Source: Candidatus Aminicenantota bacterium
GTDB lineage: Bacteria; Acidobacteriota; Aminicenantia; Aminicenantales; UBA4085
Length of the DNA stretch: 64,000 nt
Reading direction: 5' to 3'
Assembly (NCBI GenBank): GCA_003141555.1
Contig: PLMN01000028.1
Location: 66,785-130,784, forward strand
Shown here in pieces: positions 26,178 through 35,715 of this stretch. Made by a program: the position numbers and the translations under genes. Positions within the stretch are counted from its first letter, which is position 1. Every line of letters starts with the position of its first letter. Below the pieces are notes generated by a model, which did no database searches, was not told the origin of the DNA, and saw only the letters and a list, made by a program, of their open reading frames with translations.

Positions 26178-26830
26178 CAGCCTGGCCCGGCTTGCAGATA
26201 CGGCGACACTTTGAAATATTCCCATTGAGCCTGAGCAAGCGGCTGGTTATACCAGTTCCCGATCATGAGCCCGCAAAATAAAGCCCCGACACCCGCTGAG
26301 GTCAGGGTGTTCGTGTAGTTTAAGGTCCAATTTATTCCATCGGTTGACCAATAAAAAAGCCATTGAGCATATCTATGCGAGCCCTTCACCACAACCTTAA
26401 ACCATTTTGGGACCGTCGAACTTTCAATAGAAGAAAGGGCTTGTGAATTTCCCTCAACCCGACAGCCGTCTATGCCGTCACCGGAGCTATAACATTGTAA
26501 GAAAGCCCGTAAATCAACATTTCCGGTTTCGGCATGGGCATCCCCACCGATTATCAGCCCGGTTTTCGTGCGTTCCCCTTTGTTGTAAGAATAAAGTTTC
26601 GCCTCGATCTCACAGGGGACATAAGGCACGGGCATAAATATCCTCGGGATTAAATTCGCGCCGTCGTACCCGGCCTTGATCTCCATGACGAGCTTGCCGC
26701 CGGCAAGTGTAATTGACATATCTGTGCCGTTATTTCCGTAGAGGATCCAATTATTCGCCAGGCTCGCCCCGTTAAAATTGTCAACGAAATTCGGGAAGCC
26801 GCTTCCGCCTGATCCGGGAATATAGGTCAT
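26177..26830 (-). CDS. Lectin-like (concanavalin/LamG-type) tail or fibre protein
   Basis: The 217-aa protein has the strand pattern of a concanavalin A-like beta-sandwich: FVDNFNGASLANNWILYG at the start, VPKWFKVVVKGSHRYAQWLFYWSTDGINW in the middle. Such domains bind sugars, so it could mediate host-surface recognition. It lies between a structural protein and the hydrolase-like gene at the end of the tail module. Confidence 0.6.
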   Translation of the reverse strand: MTYIPGSGGSGFPNFVDNFNGASLANNWILYGNNGTDMSITLAGGKLVMEIKAGYDGANLIPRIFMPVPYVPCEIEAKLYSYNKGERTKTGLIIGGDAHAETGNVDLRAFLQCYSSGDGIDGCRVEGNSQALSSIESSTVPKWFKVVVKGSHRYAQWLFYWSTDGINWTLNYTNTLTSAGVGALFCGLMIGNWYNQPLAQAQWEYFKVSPYLQAGPG

Positions 26831-26841
26831 GACGTTCCCCC

Positions 26842-27366
26842 TTAAAGGATATGCCAGGCGCCCGCGGCGCCGTCCTGGATCGTGATATTGACATACTGGG
26901 TGGAAATGACGTAGGTTGCCGCCCCGTCAATCGTTTCCGCGCCGTCCCCGTCAACGGTGACGGCGTAGGCCGAGGCGTCGATTTTCTTGATGTTCAGGAT
27001 CCGCCCGGATCCCGTGGCCGCCGGCAAGGTGACGATCATGGCGCCGCCGACCGCGTTGCAGAGGATCGTATAGTCGCCGGCCGCGGCTGCATAGGGCGTG
27101 TCGGCAAAGGCCTTCGTGACCGCCTTGAGCTTGAGCCCGGAAAATACCGGCGTCACGTCGCTGGACCGGGTGGCCTGTAAAACTTCTTCCTCGGTTGATG
27201 TGCCCCGGTGCATGAGTTTGTCCGTCGTCGTCCTGGACATAAGCTCACCGGCGACGACGCCGGCCGGCGCCGCGGCGCCCCGCCAATGGTTTTTCAGCTT
27301 GTTATAAACGTCGTAGTCGAGGCGGTCACCCGTCACCGCGTCTGCTCCGGTGCTGAGGTTCGGCAT
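26842..27366 (-). CDS. Phage tail-associated structural protein, 174 aa
   Basis: The protein has a short N-terminal region (NLSTGADAVTGDRLDYDVYNKLKNHW) typical of fibre or fibre-attachment proteins, then a beta-rich part (YTILCNAVGGAMIVTLPAATGSGRILNIKKID) as found in trimeric phage fibres and appendages. It is nine bases after the tail tip gene. Exact role is not known. Confidence 0.6.
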   Translation of the reverse strand: MPNLSTGADAVTGDRLDYDVYNKLKNHWRGAAAPAGVVAGELMSRTTTDKLMHRGTSTEEEVLQATRSSDVTPVFSGLKLKAVTKAFADTPYAAAAGDYTILCNAVGGAMIVTLPAATGSGRILNIKKIDASAYAVTVDGDGAETIDGAATYVISTQYVNITIQDGAAGAWHIL

Positions 27367-27374
27367 GATTGCTC

Positions 27375-30080
27375 CTATAAACTTTTCCCGAAAGCGCCGT
27401 CCGCGAAGGCGCCGCCGTCCGAAAGGTATCCGTACACCCGTTCCTCGGGCCCGGCGTCGGCCCAGTTTTCATGAATGGCCGTGCTGCCCAGGATAAAAAA
27501 CTCGGAAAGGATCCAGGTTAAATCTGAGCAGGTGACGTCAATGACCATGCGCTCAGGGTCCACGGTTAGGGATTCAATGTAAATGAACCGGCCCGCTTCG
27601 CCGGCGCCGGCCGGGTCCACGCCGAAAAGGTCTTGCAGCTTGAGGTTTTCCAGAATATCAATTTCGTCCAGCCAGTCAATCGAAAGCTGAAACCGGAATT
27701 TATTGTCACCGAAGCCAAAGCGCCGAAGGTCCTCAGCTGCCCTCACGGCAATCCAGGCCGCTGAATCCGTCCAGGGATAGGCCGGCGCTTGCTGGGGCTC
27801 CATAACGGCCCCGAGGACCGTCAACGAGGAAGGATCCGTGAACGTCGCGCCGCCTTGGTAGGATCCGCCGTTCGGGACTAAATCCCAGGCCGCCCGGATC
27901 CGGTTGAAGGCCTCATTGGTGACATATTCGCGCGACGGGTGATCCAGCGTGTCCAGCTGGGCCCATACGGTTTTGAACATCGCCAGCGAGGCATAATCCT
28001 TTCGCGCGACGGTCCATTTCCCGCCGGCCGTGAAGGCCGCAAAGACGCCGAAGGTGTATAGCAGTTGCCGGAAATACTCGTCACAGCCGGCCTCGGTGGT
28101 GAGCGCCAGCTTGCCGCTTTGCTCATAGCCGCCGGCCGTGAAAAAGGCCGCCAGCGTAGTGAAGGCCGCCGTGTCAATATGGGCAACAGGCACGCCGACG
28201 AGGAAGGTCAAAAAGTATTCCAGGATATAGGCCGGGTTCTGGACATATCCATTGGCCGAATCCCAGGCCGGCCAAGAATAGCCCTTGCCGTTGTAGGTCA
28301 CGTCATTGTCGCCCTGGGATCCGCTGAAGGTTATAAGCGTCTGACCCAGGCCGTCGTAAGAAACGGAATAGTCGGCGCCGTCCGTTTTGAGGACGCCGGC
28401 TGAATAAACCTCGTCAACCGCGTAAAGGCTGCCTCGGGCCGCGAGGTAAATATGGTTCACGGTATCAACGCAAGGCGCAACGATGGCCCCGGGCTTGTCC
28501 GTCGCGGTGAACGAGAAGGTGCCCAGGACATCAGGCTTCGGGGCGTTTATGGCCTTTTCGTAAATGTTCGGAAATTCGGCCGCGGTGCAGCGGTATTCGG
28601 GGAGCTTCTTTTGAAAATACTTGGATCCAACGTCCCGGAGCTTCGCCGCGAAGGTCGGGCCCTGCAAGGTATAATCGTCAACAATGAACTTCGCCATGAG
28701 CGCCTTGCCAGCCTCGGCCTCGTCGCTCCAAATATAATAGGCTGCCACGCCCAAATTTATCGCATAGTATTGAAACAAGAGCCTCGAAAATTCCTTGTCC
28801 ACGTTCGACAGTTTAATATCAGCGTCCGATCCGAGGGACGTTCCGATCCCGGATGAAACGCTCCGGGTGAAATTGCTCAGGTTGATAATCCGGCCGTCGT
28901 AGAAGCGGGCTGGCGCCCGCATATCAATCGGCGCGTAGTATTTCTTGATGGGCCATTCCCATTCAACGCCCGGGAGTGGCCGGCGCTTCCCGCCGCCGCC
29001 GACGCGCAGAATGATCCTGTTCCCTTGTGACATGAACCCGGATCCAGGATCCGCGGCCCAGTCGCCGGCGTAGGCAGAGGGCGCTGTAATGGAAGGAATA
29101 CTTTGTTTCGTTAATTTTATTTTGTAGGATCCTATCGGCATCGCCGGCATGGACGCGATAGTGATTTGTGAGTTTGAATCAATGACATAATATCCAATGG
29201 CGCCCGGGACAACGTAGGGCCCGCTGGTCCTCGTGATTGAATAGGTGCCTTCGCCGGCGGTCCCGATGAAGTCTATTTGGTCAACGCGGTCATTCCAGCC
29301 GCCGGGGGGCGCTGAGCTATTCGCATTGTTGGCCGCATTGGTGATTTCGGTTCCGTCATTGAGAAAGCCCAGCCCGGTGAGTACCAGGGCGTCACCGCCG
29401 GCCGGCTTGACCCGGGTTTTGGAAATGGAATTCACAACGGGATTGAACACCCGGCACCGGACATCTTGAAAGGCGCCGCGGATCTTCATAATTTGGTTTG
29501 CGCTGATGTCGCCGCCGTTGGGCTGGGACATTCGAACATTGAGCCCGGTCAGGAAATAATAGGCCTGGCTCATGTTGTCAACAGGTCCGACGCCGGCCTT
29601 GTACGGGCACCCGTAGAGGGTCAGGACCTTCGGCATATCAGCGAAAACGTACAGCTTCCCGTCGCCGTAGTCGCCGGCCGTGCCGAAGGGGGGATACATC
29701 GTCCAGTCGTGCCCGGTGTCGTACTCCCGCCCCGTCATGACGGCCATATTGACCGCGGCGCCGCCGGACCTGTCCGACGTTTTAACGGTCGAAGCGGCGT
29801 TGAGCTTGCCGGAATTATTGCTCGTGACGCTGTAAGTCGCCGTCCACCAAAAATCAATCACCTGGTCAGCGCCCGCCAGCGCGGCCCAGCCGGCGCCCGA
29901 GGGCTTCGCTATTCCGTACCACCATGCAGCCCAGGCGCCGCCGATGTCCTTTTCATAGCCCAGGTAGAAATACCCGGGGATCGGCACGGCCGACCAGTCG
30001 CCCTTCGCGTTCCCGGGCGGATTCATGACAACCGCTGTCGCGTGGTCAATGGCCGTGAATGACCGATATGGAATTGTCAC
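27375..30080 (-). CDS. Large tail tip / baseplate hub protein, 901 aa
   Basis: The position after the distal-tail-like gene and the size fit the tip protein that docks the host surface. The N-terminal part is rich in aromatic residues and beta strands; around residues 235-330 there is an IPT/TIG-like segment (PVVNSISKTRVKPAGGDALVLTGLGF). The C-terminal third (DIKLSNVDKEFSRLLF, LDEIDILENLKLQDLF, ESLTVDPERMVIDVTCSDL) resembles hub proteins. The start overlaps the previous gene by four bases. Confidence 0.65.
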   Translation of the reverse strand: MTIPYRSFTAIDHATAVVMNPPGNAKGDWSAVPIPGYFYLGYEKDIGGAWAAWWYGIAKPSGAGWAALAGADQVIDFWWTATYSVTSNNSGKLNAASTVKTSDRSGGAAVNMAVMTGREYDTGHDWTMYPPFGTAGDYGDGKLYVFADMPKVLTLYGCPYKAGVGPVDNMSQAYYFLTGLNVRMSQPNGGDISANQIMKIRGAFQDVRCRVFNPVVNSISKTRVKPAGGDALVLTGLGFLNDGTEITNAANNANSSAPPGGWNDRVDQIDFIGTAGEGTYSITRTSGPYVVPGAIGYYVIDSNSQITIASMPAMPIGSYKIKLTKQSIPSITAPSAYAGDWAADPGSGFMSQGNRIILRVGGGGKRRPLPGVEWEWPIKKYYAPIDMRAPARFYDGRIINLSNFTRSVSSGIGTSLGSDADIKLSNVDKEFSRLLFQYYAINLGVAAYYIWSDEAEAGKALMAKFIVDDYTLQGPTFAAKLRDVGSKYFQKKLPEYRCTAAEFPNIYEKAINAPKPDVLGTFSFTATDKPGAIVAPCVDTVNHIYLAARGSLYAVDEVYSAGVLKTDGADYSVSYDGLGQTLITFSGSQGDNDVTYNGKGYSWPAWDSANGYVQNPAYILEYFLTFLVGVPVAHIDTAAFTTLAAFFTAGGYEQSGKLALTTEAGCDEYFRQLLYTFGVFAAFTAGGKWTVARKDYASLAMFKTVWAQLDTLDHPSREYVTNEAFNRIRAAWDLVPNGGSYQGGATFTDPSSLTVLGAVMEPQQAPAYPWTDSAAWIAVRAAEDLRRFGFGDNKFRFQLSIDWLDEIDILENLKLQDLFGVDPAGAGEAGRFIYIESLTVDPERMVIDVTCSDLTWILSEFFILGSTAIHENWADAGPEERVYGYLSDGGAFADGAFGKSL

Positions 30081-30844
30081 AGTAGTGTTATCCCGCGGGT
30101 CAGAACCTTGAGTTTCAACGTCCAGGCCCGAAGCTCGCCGGAGCTGCTATAAACTTGCCGGCTCGAGCTCGGGTTGCCGACAACCTTAACGAGAAAAACG
30201 TGGGGCTGGTTTTCATCCGGGATGAATACGAAGCGGCCGCTGGATCCTTCAATGGATCTCAGGAAGGTGTGAAAGTCGTCAACCGTGGCCGGATCAATAA
30301 AATTCGTCAGCGAAAGGTCAAAGGTTTGCGTATCGCTTAAATAAACATCCCAGTCTTGACCGTATTGCGTCACCTGTTCCACCTGGAAAAATGAAGGTGA
30401 GTCGGACCGGCCCGGGTTCACCCGGACGTTTTGAAAGCGGGCCCAGTTTCCGAGCCAGGCGCAGCCGATTTCAGGAAAGGCGACGTTCCCGGGGTCGTCA
30501 ATCGCAAAGCTCCACCACCGGAAACTCTGCGTGAAGCGGTGGTACAGGTCCAGGGCCCGCCAGGTCAAGGCCTCATTGAACGTTGGTGAGGTCCAGCTGT
30601 TTGAAGCATGGGCCTGGATCCTAGCCGTCGCGCCGGCGGTCAAATTGTGATTGAAAAGGCACGCCAGGGTCACGGCCTTCGCGGCGCTGAGGTCAATGAT
30701 GATCCGCTGCGAGGACTTGGCCGTGAAGCGAAACGGCCGGCTGGGCCTGTTGTCGTACAGAAATTCCTTCACATAAAGAGGATCCTCGGTTGAAACGCTG
30801 GAAAGCGTATAAAGGTCAATGAGGTTTTCGGTACTGTAAATCAT
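30077..30844 (-). CDS. Distal-tail-like minor tail protein, 255 aa
   Basis: This protein directly follows the tape measure gene, the usual place of the distal tail protein that connects the tube with the tip. It is beta-rich, with TNFIDPATVDDFHTFLRSIEGSSGRFVFIPDE and a C-terminal RAWTLKLKVL strand. The four-base overlaps on both sides show strict coupling. Assignment rests mainly on gene order. Confidence 0.6.
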   Translation of the reverse strand: MIYSTENLIDLYTLSSVSTEDPLYVKEFLYDNRPSRPFRFTAKSSQRIIIDLSAAKAVTLACLFNHNLTAGATARIQAHASNSWTSPTFNEALTWRALDLYHRFTQSFRWWSFAIDDPGNVAFPEIGCAWLGNWARFQNVRVNPGRSDSPSFFQVEQVTQYGQDWDVYLSDTQTFDLSLTNFIDPATVDDFHTFLRSIEGSSGRFVFIPDENQPHVFLVKVVGNPSSSRQVYSSSGELRAWTLKLKVLTRGITLL

Positions 30845-33561
30845 GAGGCTACTCCAAGCGCCGCCCTCAGCTTATCCTTCCCGAAATTCGTCCTGAGCCA
30901 GCTTATAAGCTCCGGCCCGATCTTTTCCCGGACGATGTCGCGGACGCTGTTCCCGTCCACGGTTTTGATCTCAAAATTCGCGTTGAGGTTCATGACGGCC
31001 GCCGGCTGCTCGGATCCAGCGCCGCCCGTGGCGTTGACGCTGATGGCCTGGGGCACGTTCCCGGTCCGGGCAAGCGGGATCGCGGCCTCGGGCCCGTTTT
31101 CCGCAATCCAGGTCAGCGTCGGCTTTTCAAAGACGGCACCCGTGGCCGCCTTGGGCACGGTGCCCAGCGCATTAATGACATTCCCGATACCCGTGGAAAT
31201 GTCAGCGAGGGTCCGGTTGCCGGCTTCCACTAGGTTATTCAGGGTGACGGCGAACCACCATTTTTCGTCGCCTTGACCCTGCTCGTACACCATGATGGCG
31301 ACCATGTCCCTCATCATGTCGTGCATTTCTTGGTTGAGGTCCTTTATCATCTTGAGCCAGTACGTTACGTCGGTCTGCTTTTGTGGGCCCTTGAGTAAAT
31401 CCAGGACGCCGGTCACGGCCGAAACGACGTTCGCGACGGTGTTAATAACGCCGCCGGCTAGTCCGGCGACGCCCTTGCCCGCGGCGCCGGCAATATCCCC
31501 GATGGTACTTGCCGCGGTGCTCGTGATGTTCGTCGCGGCCGAGGCCAGGGCTTCCCCCGTTTTCTTGAGGATCACTTTTTCCAGAAAGCCCTCGATCCAT
31601 TGAGCCGCCAGGTCACCGATGAGCCGGAAAAAGGTATCCTTTATGTCCTTCCAAATATCATTGAAAAAGGATTTGAAATTGATTTTCCCGTTGATGATTT
31701 TGTCCCAGCTCCACGTTTCAACGAAGCTCTGAAAGGTGCTGCCGAACTGCTTTGAAAGGTCCGCAAAGGCGCCCGTGAAGGCGGTTGACAGGGTGTCTTT
31801 GACTTCCTTTATGTCTTTTTTTACGGGCTCCGTGGGGATCCGAATGTCGGGCATTTTGATCCCCATAAATTCGAGGTTCAACCGCATAATTTCGTAGGCC
31901 ATGAGCCGGATCGTGTTGATGCTCACGCCCATTTTATCGGACATTTTTTCGATTTCGCCTTCAAGGTCGCTGGTATAAAAGCCCGTTTCTTCCATCGTGA
32001 CGCCGGCCTTTTCCAGCACGCCCTTGAGGTCACGGGCCGGGCCCGTGGCCGTTAAAAAATTGTCTTGAAGCTTTGCAAGCTCCTCGCGCATTTTTTTCTC
32101 GGACTCAACCGACAGTTGGCCCTTGTATTCCTCGAGCGCCTTTTTAATCAGCCCGATCCTGGTTTCCAGCTCGGAATTGAAGGTGAGGCCTAATTCCTCT
32201 TTGAGCGTTTTCGTGGCCGCGTGGCTTTTCCCCATGCCCTCGAGCAGCTTGTCCAGCTCGGTTTTGAAGGTGTTGGATTTTTTGGCCTGTTCATCTAGGG
32301 TCGCCGCGTGTTCCTTCCCGACCCTGGCCAAGGCCTGTTGCATGGCGACGCCTTCTTTGCCGGCTTTAATGGCGTTCCCCATGGCTGCATAATTGTCGTT
32401 ATATTTCAGGCTCAGCTGATGGAACTCGGCCCGGGTCAGGCCGGCCGCGTCCGTAACTTCCCTCATTTTTTGCCCGAGCTTTTCGTTGGATTCAAACGCT
32501 CTGTAATCGGCCTCGGTTGAGGCTTCCTTTGCCTTCGTGAGATTGTTGATCGTCGTATAGGCGAAGGTTGCCGCTGCTACAAGCGCGGTCAAGCCGGCCA
32601 GGGAAGTCGCCAGCGCCGCGGCCGTCGTGCCCAGGATCGCTGCGAAGGCGACGAAATGGGTGACAAGCGTGGGAATGACCATCATGAGAGTGCCGGCGAC
32701 GGTGAGGACGGACCCCAGCCCAAAGGCCATTGAGGATATTGCCGACACAAGCTCAGGGTTCGCCGCTGCCCAGTCCTTGAACTTCGTCACGATGTCCGTC
32801 ACGCCCTTGATAAGCGTCGAGAGCATGGGCATGAGGGATTCGCCTATGGCCCGGCCGGCGCCTTCGGTTGAGGCCTTGAGGTCAATGAGCTTGTCCTTAA
32901 ATTCAGCGGCCGCACGGGCCGCATCACTTGAAACGACGATCCCGAACTTGGCCGCAAGCTCAGCATTTTCTCTCAGCCCGGCGCCTCCCATGTTGAGCAT
33001 CGGGATCATTTCCATGCCGGCCCGGCCGAATAGCCCGACCGCCAGCTTCACTTTAATGGCGCCGTCCTCCATGCCCTTGAAGCGGTCCGCAATCTCGTAA
33101 ATGACATCGTTAAAGTCGCGGAGCCCGCCCGTCACCTTGTCCTTTGCCTCAATTCCCAGGGCCCCGAGGATCGTTTTGGTTTTGTCCGTTTCATTGGCCG
33201 TGTTCATCATTTGGGTGGCCAGGAACTTCATGCCGCGGGTGACGCCCTCAATGTCCGTTCCCCCCTTTTGGGCTGCAAGGGACATCATGGAAAGGTTCTC
33301 GGTTGAAATGCCGGTCTTTTCGCTCATGTGTTGAAATTCGTGCTCGGCTTCAACCGTTGAAAGGACAATGGCGGTCAGGGCCCCGGTGATCGCGGCGCCG
33401 GCGACGGCGAACTCCTTGCCGAGCTTTTGGATCTCATCCTTGTGCCGCATAGCGAAGCCCGACATACTTTCCTGATCTTTTTTAACCTCCGCGACGGACG
33501 CCTTCCAGCCCGCGAGGCCTAATTCCATCTTCGCTACAACGGCGCCGGCGTCGAATGACAT
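30841..33561 (-). CDS. Tail tape measure protein, 906 aa
   Basis: The tape measure sets tail length and is ejected with DNA. The sequence is long, helical and alanine-rich, with the phage_tail_TMP pattern near the start (AEHEFQHMSEKTGISTENLSMMSLAAQKGG) and two strongly hydrophobic regions at about residues 270-345. Coiled coils follow at about 400-520, and glycine/alanine-rich segments lie near 680-730. AAAGGAT precedes the ATG at 33561, five bases after the frameshift product ends. Taking about 0.15 nm per residue, the tail would be about 135 nm. Confidence 0.88.
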   Translation of the reverse strand: MSFDAGAVVAKMELGLAGWKASVAEVKKDQESMSGFAMRHKDEIQKLGKEFAVAGAAITGALTAIVLSTVEAEHEFQHMSEKTGISTENLSMMSLAAQKGGTDIEGVTRGMKFLATQMMNTANETDKTKTILGALGIEAKDKVTGGLRDFNDVIYEIADRFKGMEDGAIKVKLAVGLFGRAGMEMIPMLNMGGAGLRENAELAAKFGIVVSSDAARAAAEFKDKLIDLKASTEGAGRAIGESLMPMLSTLIKGVTDIVTKFKDWAAANPELVSAISSMAFGLGSVLTVAGTLMMVIPTLVTHFVAFAAILGTTAAALATSLAGLTALVAAATFAYTTINNLTKAKEASTEADYRAFESNEKLGQKMREVTDAAGLTRAEFHQLSLKYNDNYAAMGNAIKAGKEGVAMQQALARVGKEHAATLDEQAKKSNTFKTELDKLLEGMGKSHAATKTLKEELGLTFNSELETRIGLIKKALEEYKGQLSVESEKKMREELAKLQDNFLTATGPARDLKGVLEKAGVTMEETGFYTSDLEGEIEKMSDKMGVSINTIRLMAYEIMRLNLEFMGIKMPDIRIPTEPVKKDIKEVKDTLSTAFTGAFADLSKQFGSTFQSFVETWSWDKIINGKINFKSFFNDIWKDIKDTFFRLIGDLAAQWIEGFLEKVILKKTGEALASAATNITSTAASTIGDIAGAAGKGVAGLAGGVINTVANVVSAVTGVLDLLKGPQKQTDVTYWLKMIKDLNQEMHDMMRDMVAIMVYEQGQGDEKWWFAVTLNNLVEAGNRTLADISTGIGNVINALGTVPKAATGAVFEKPTLTWIAENGPEAAIPLARTGNVPQAISVNATGGAGSEQPAAVMNLNANFEIKTVDGNSVRDIVREKIGPELISWLRTNFGKDKLRAALGVAS

Positions 33562-33566
33562 GGCGG

Positions 33567-34246
33567 TTATCCTTTGCCCTTGAGCTTCATTTCATCCCAG
33601 GTTTCGCGGATCCGCTTCCCCTGGTTCCCGGTCAGGGCGTCAAGCGCATGCTGGTACATGGTCAATTCTTCCTGGACATAATCCGCGTCGGCCCAGGCCA
33701 TTCGGGAAAGCCGGAGAGCTTCGATTTTCTCATCCAGCACCTTCCTTTCGGCCTCTTTGAGCCAAAAAACAAAATCCCGGACGTCCAGGTTCAACAGCCC
33801 GGTGAACGTGAAAAGGCCCGGGAAGGCCCCGGCGATTACTGCGATATTTCGCCCTCGGGCCTCAATCCGTTTTTTTCGGCCGTCGCTTCATCGGGGGGCG
33901 CCGCGGCTGGGGTCATGGCTTCCGCAACCTGCTCGGGCGCCAGGACGTTTTTGATCGTCGCGCCTCGGCCGGATGTCATAGCCTCGGTTGCGAGCTCGAG
34001 GATCCGTTGCAGGATCCGCACGTCAACCGTTTCAATGTCCTTCGCTTCCAGGCCGAAAATGAGCGCGACCTGCCTGGTCACGGTTTCCATGGAGTCCAGG
34101 GGCCGGGCCCCTTTGACCTCATCTTCGATGGCCTGGATCCCCTTTATCAGCTGAGGCGAAAGTGGGACGGACGTAAATATCCGCCCGCCTTCAACCTCAA
34201 CGGTCACCGGCTCATACAGAGAAGTTTCGATCTTGAACTTGGGCAC
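33567..34246 (-). CDS. Tail assembly chaperone, -1 frameshift fusion (GT product)
   Basis: A -1 shift on the slippery heptamer at 33869-33875 joins the first 126 codons of the upstream chaperone gene to 100 more residues in the overlapping frame, giving a fusion of about 226 aa. The second frame is open from the slippery site through GLLNLDVRDFVFWLKEAERK to a stop at 33567. In many long-tailed phages the shorter G and longer GT proteins act together to load tape measure and tube subunits. The extension contains RMAWADADYVQEELTMYQHALDAL, a helical T-like region. Confidence 0.8.
33836..34246 (-). CDS. Tail assembly chaperone, zero-frame product (G)
   Basis: The 136-aa acidic protein lies between tail tube and tape measure genes, the canonical chaperone position. 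It begins with a short beta segment (KFKIETSLYEPVTVEVEGG) and continues with helices rich in leucine and glutamate. The slippery A AAA AAC is near its end, ten codons before the stop, as in other phages where a few percent of ribosomes shift. Confidence 0.8.
   Translation of the reverse strand: MPKFKIETSLYEPVTVEVEGGRIFTSVPLSPQLIKGIQAIEDEVKGARPLDSMETVTRQVALIFGLEAKDIETVDVRILQRILELATEAMTSGRGATIKNVLAPEQVAEAMTPAAAPPDEATAEKNGLRPEGEISQ
33869..33875 (-). promoter_or_regulatory. Programmed -1 ribosomal slippery site A AAA AAC
   Basis: On the reverse strand the codons read GAA AAA AAC, so the heptamer A AAA AAC is in the correct phase for simultaneous slippage. After the shift the frame stays open for 100 codons. 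The plus strand shows it as a run of seven T after G at 33869. Confidence 0.8.
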
Positions 34247-34260
34247 GGTAAGCCTTCAGA

Positions 34261-34773
34261 TCAGGACGCCGGGCCCATGCGCCAAATTTCCCCGACCTGG
34301 CCGGTCACGGTGTCCGGGAATACCTTGAACGTGACCTTGATGATCCGCTGGCCGGCGTTGTCGAACTTGAACTCCGGGGATCCCAGCGGATAGGTCCGGT
34401 GGACATTGAGCCATTCGGTCGTGATGGCCGAGGGCACGTTGTCCACCAGGGGCTTGAGGATGAGCAGCTTCGAGTTGGCGAACATGGCGTTGCCGACGCT
34501 GTTCACGACCTTGAGGTTGCCGGGGCTGAGGCTCTTGGTCGCGGACTCAATCATGGCTTCAAGCTGCGTCAGCGAGGAGCGCGTGAAATTCGCCTCTACC
34601 GAGGTGATCTTGCCCGTCGTGACGGCGTCAACGGGCGTATCGCCGTGCCCGTCCTCTTTGATGTCAACATGGTGCTGGTCCTCTTTGAAGGTCACGCCGC
34701 CATGGGTGGGCCCGAGGTCGATGCTGTTCCAAAGCACCTGGCAAGGCCCGAGGTCTTTGATGTTGAGTGACAT
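34261..34773 (-). CDS. Major tail tube protein, 170 aa
   Basis: The gene is directly upstream of the tail chaperone genes. The product has the pattern of siphovirus tube proteins: an N-terminal segment (LNIKDLGPCQVLWNSIDLGPTHGGVTF) followed by beta strands with VDAVTTGKITSVEANFTRSSLTQLEAMI, like the tube fold that stacks as hexameric rings. A 59-bp gap before the preceding gene includes a good ribosome site (GGAGGTG). Confidence 0.75.
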   Translation of the reverse strand: MSLNIKDLGPCQVLWNSIDLGPTHGGVTFKEDQHHVDIKEDGHGDTPVDAVTTGKITSVEANFTRSSLTQLEAMIESATKSLSPGNLKVVNSVGNAMFANSKLLILKPLVDNVPSAITTEWLNVHRTYPLGSPEFKFDNAGQRIIKVTFKVFPDTVTGQVGEIWRMGPAS

Positions 34774-34832
34774 TTGTCACCTCCTGTGAATATTTAGAAG
34801 GGGGCCTGGCCCCGTTCCAACCGATTTGGGCT

Positions 34833-35237
34833 TCATGCTTTTTTCATCCGAAAAAGATAATTCGTTGAGAATTCAAAGGCGCCTTTCTCGTCCTGGCCGA
34901 TATAGTGGGGCGCCGCCAGGGCTTCGATAACCTGGGCCTCATAGGCCTGGCCTCCGGACAAGAGCGCCGAGATCTGCCAGCCGGCCGTACCGTTTATGGC
35001 GTTGAATATCGCCCAAGCATCCGCCCGGGCCGTTTGATACGTTTCCGCCCGCGTGGCGACCTGGGTCAAATAGTCAATCCGATCCGTAAGGCCAAAGGCC
35101 GGGATCGCACCGCCGGATTCAAGGAACGTATGGCACCGGACCGGGGCGTCTTGCGCCCGGTATCCCACCTGGACATTCCCGCCGATGGTTAAGCCGGCGA
35201 CCTTCGTCGAGATCCAGGCTGAAATTTCTTTTATCAC
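34833..35237 (-). CDS. Tail terminator / tail completion protein
   Basis: The 134-aa protein lies between the HK97 gp10-like gene and the tube gene, where tail terminator proteins are encoded. TQVATRAETYQTARADAWAIFNAING fits the central helix of this family, which caps the finished tail and joins it to the head. The assignment rests on order and this motif. Confidence 0.6.
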   Translation of the reverse strand: MIKEISAWISTKVAGLTIGGNVQVGYRAQDAPVRCHTFLESGGAIPAFGLTDRIDYLTQVATRAETYQTARADAWAIFNAINGTAGWQISALLSGGQAYEAQVIEALAAPHYIGQDEKGAFEFSTNYLFRMKKA

Positions 35238-35238
35238 C

Positions 35239-35715
35239 TTATCCCCCCGAAGCCTCTTTGATCCGCATGGCCACGATCTCGATGTATTTCTTGAAAAACA
35301 TCATCATTTTCGATTCAAGGTATTTCGGCCCGACGCCCGGCTCCGACCAATTCACCTTTCGGTTCACGGCCTCATGCCACTTGGCCGCGTAGGGCATTCG
35401 CAGAATCAGCTGGACAATGATGCTCGTGGCGCCGAACCTTTCAGCCGGCTTCCCGCTGCCCTTGTGCTTGGATCCGAACTCCTGGATCTTGCTCTGTGTG
35501 ATCCCCTCAAGAATGAAGGTATAATCGCCGCGAAGGTCGCCGTGCAGGTGCGGCGTCCTGGGCTGTACGTTGTCGGCGTCGTTCTTGAGCGCGGAGAGGG
35601 CTTCAAACATCCCTTTCTCCGCGGCCGCCGGCGCCGTCTTTATGGCGTACTCCAGAAACTTCCTGTCGAAGTCAGACCAGTCCAACGTGAAGCTTTGGTC
35701 AGGGTTCGCGCTCAT
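35239..35715 (-). CDS. HK97 gp10-like head-tail connector
   Basis: The 158-aa product has the family pattern of a long first helix (WSDFDRKFLEYAIKTAPAAAEKGM), VQPRTPHLHGDLRGDY and the late segment EPGVGPKYLESKM, all seen in HK97 gp10-type neck proteins. It overlaps the preceding connector gene by four bases. Confidence 0.7.
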   Translation of the reverse strand: MSANPDQSFTLDWSDFDRKFLEYAIKTAPAAAEKGMFEALSALKNDADNVQPRTPHLHGDLRGDYTFILEGITQSKIQEFGSKHKGSGKPAERFGATSIIVQLILRMPYAAKWHEAVNRKVNWSEPGVGPKYLESKMMMFFKKYIEIVAMRIKEASGG

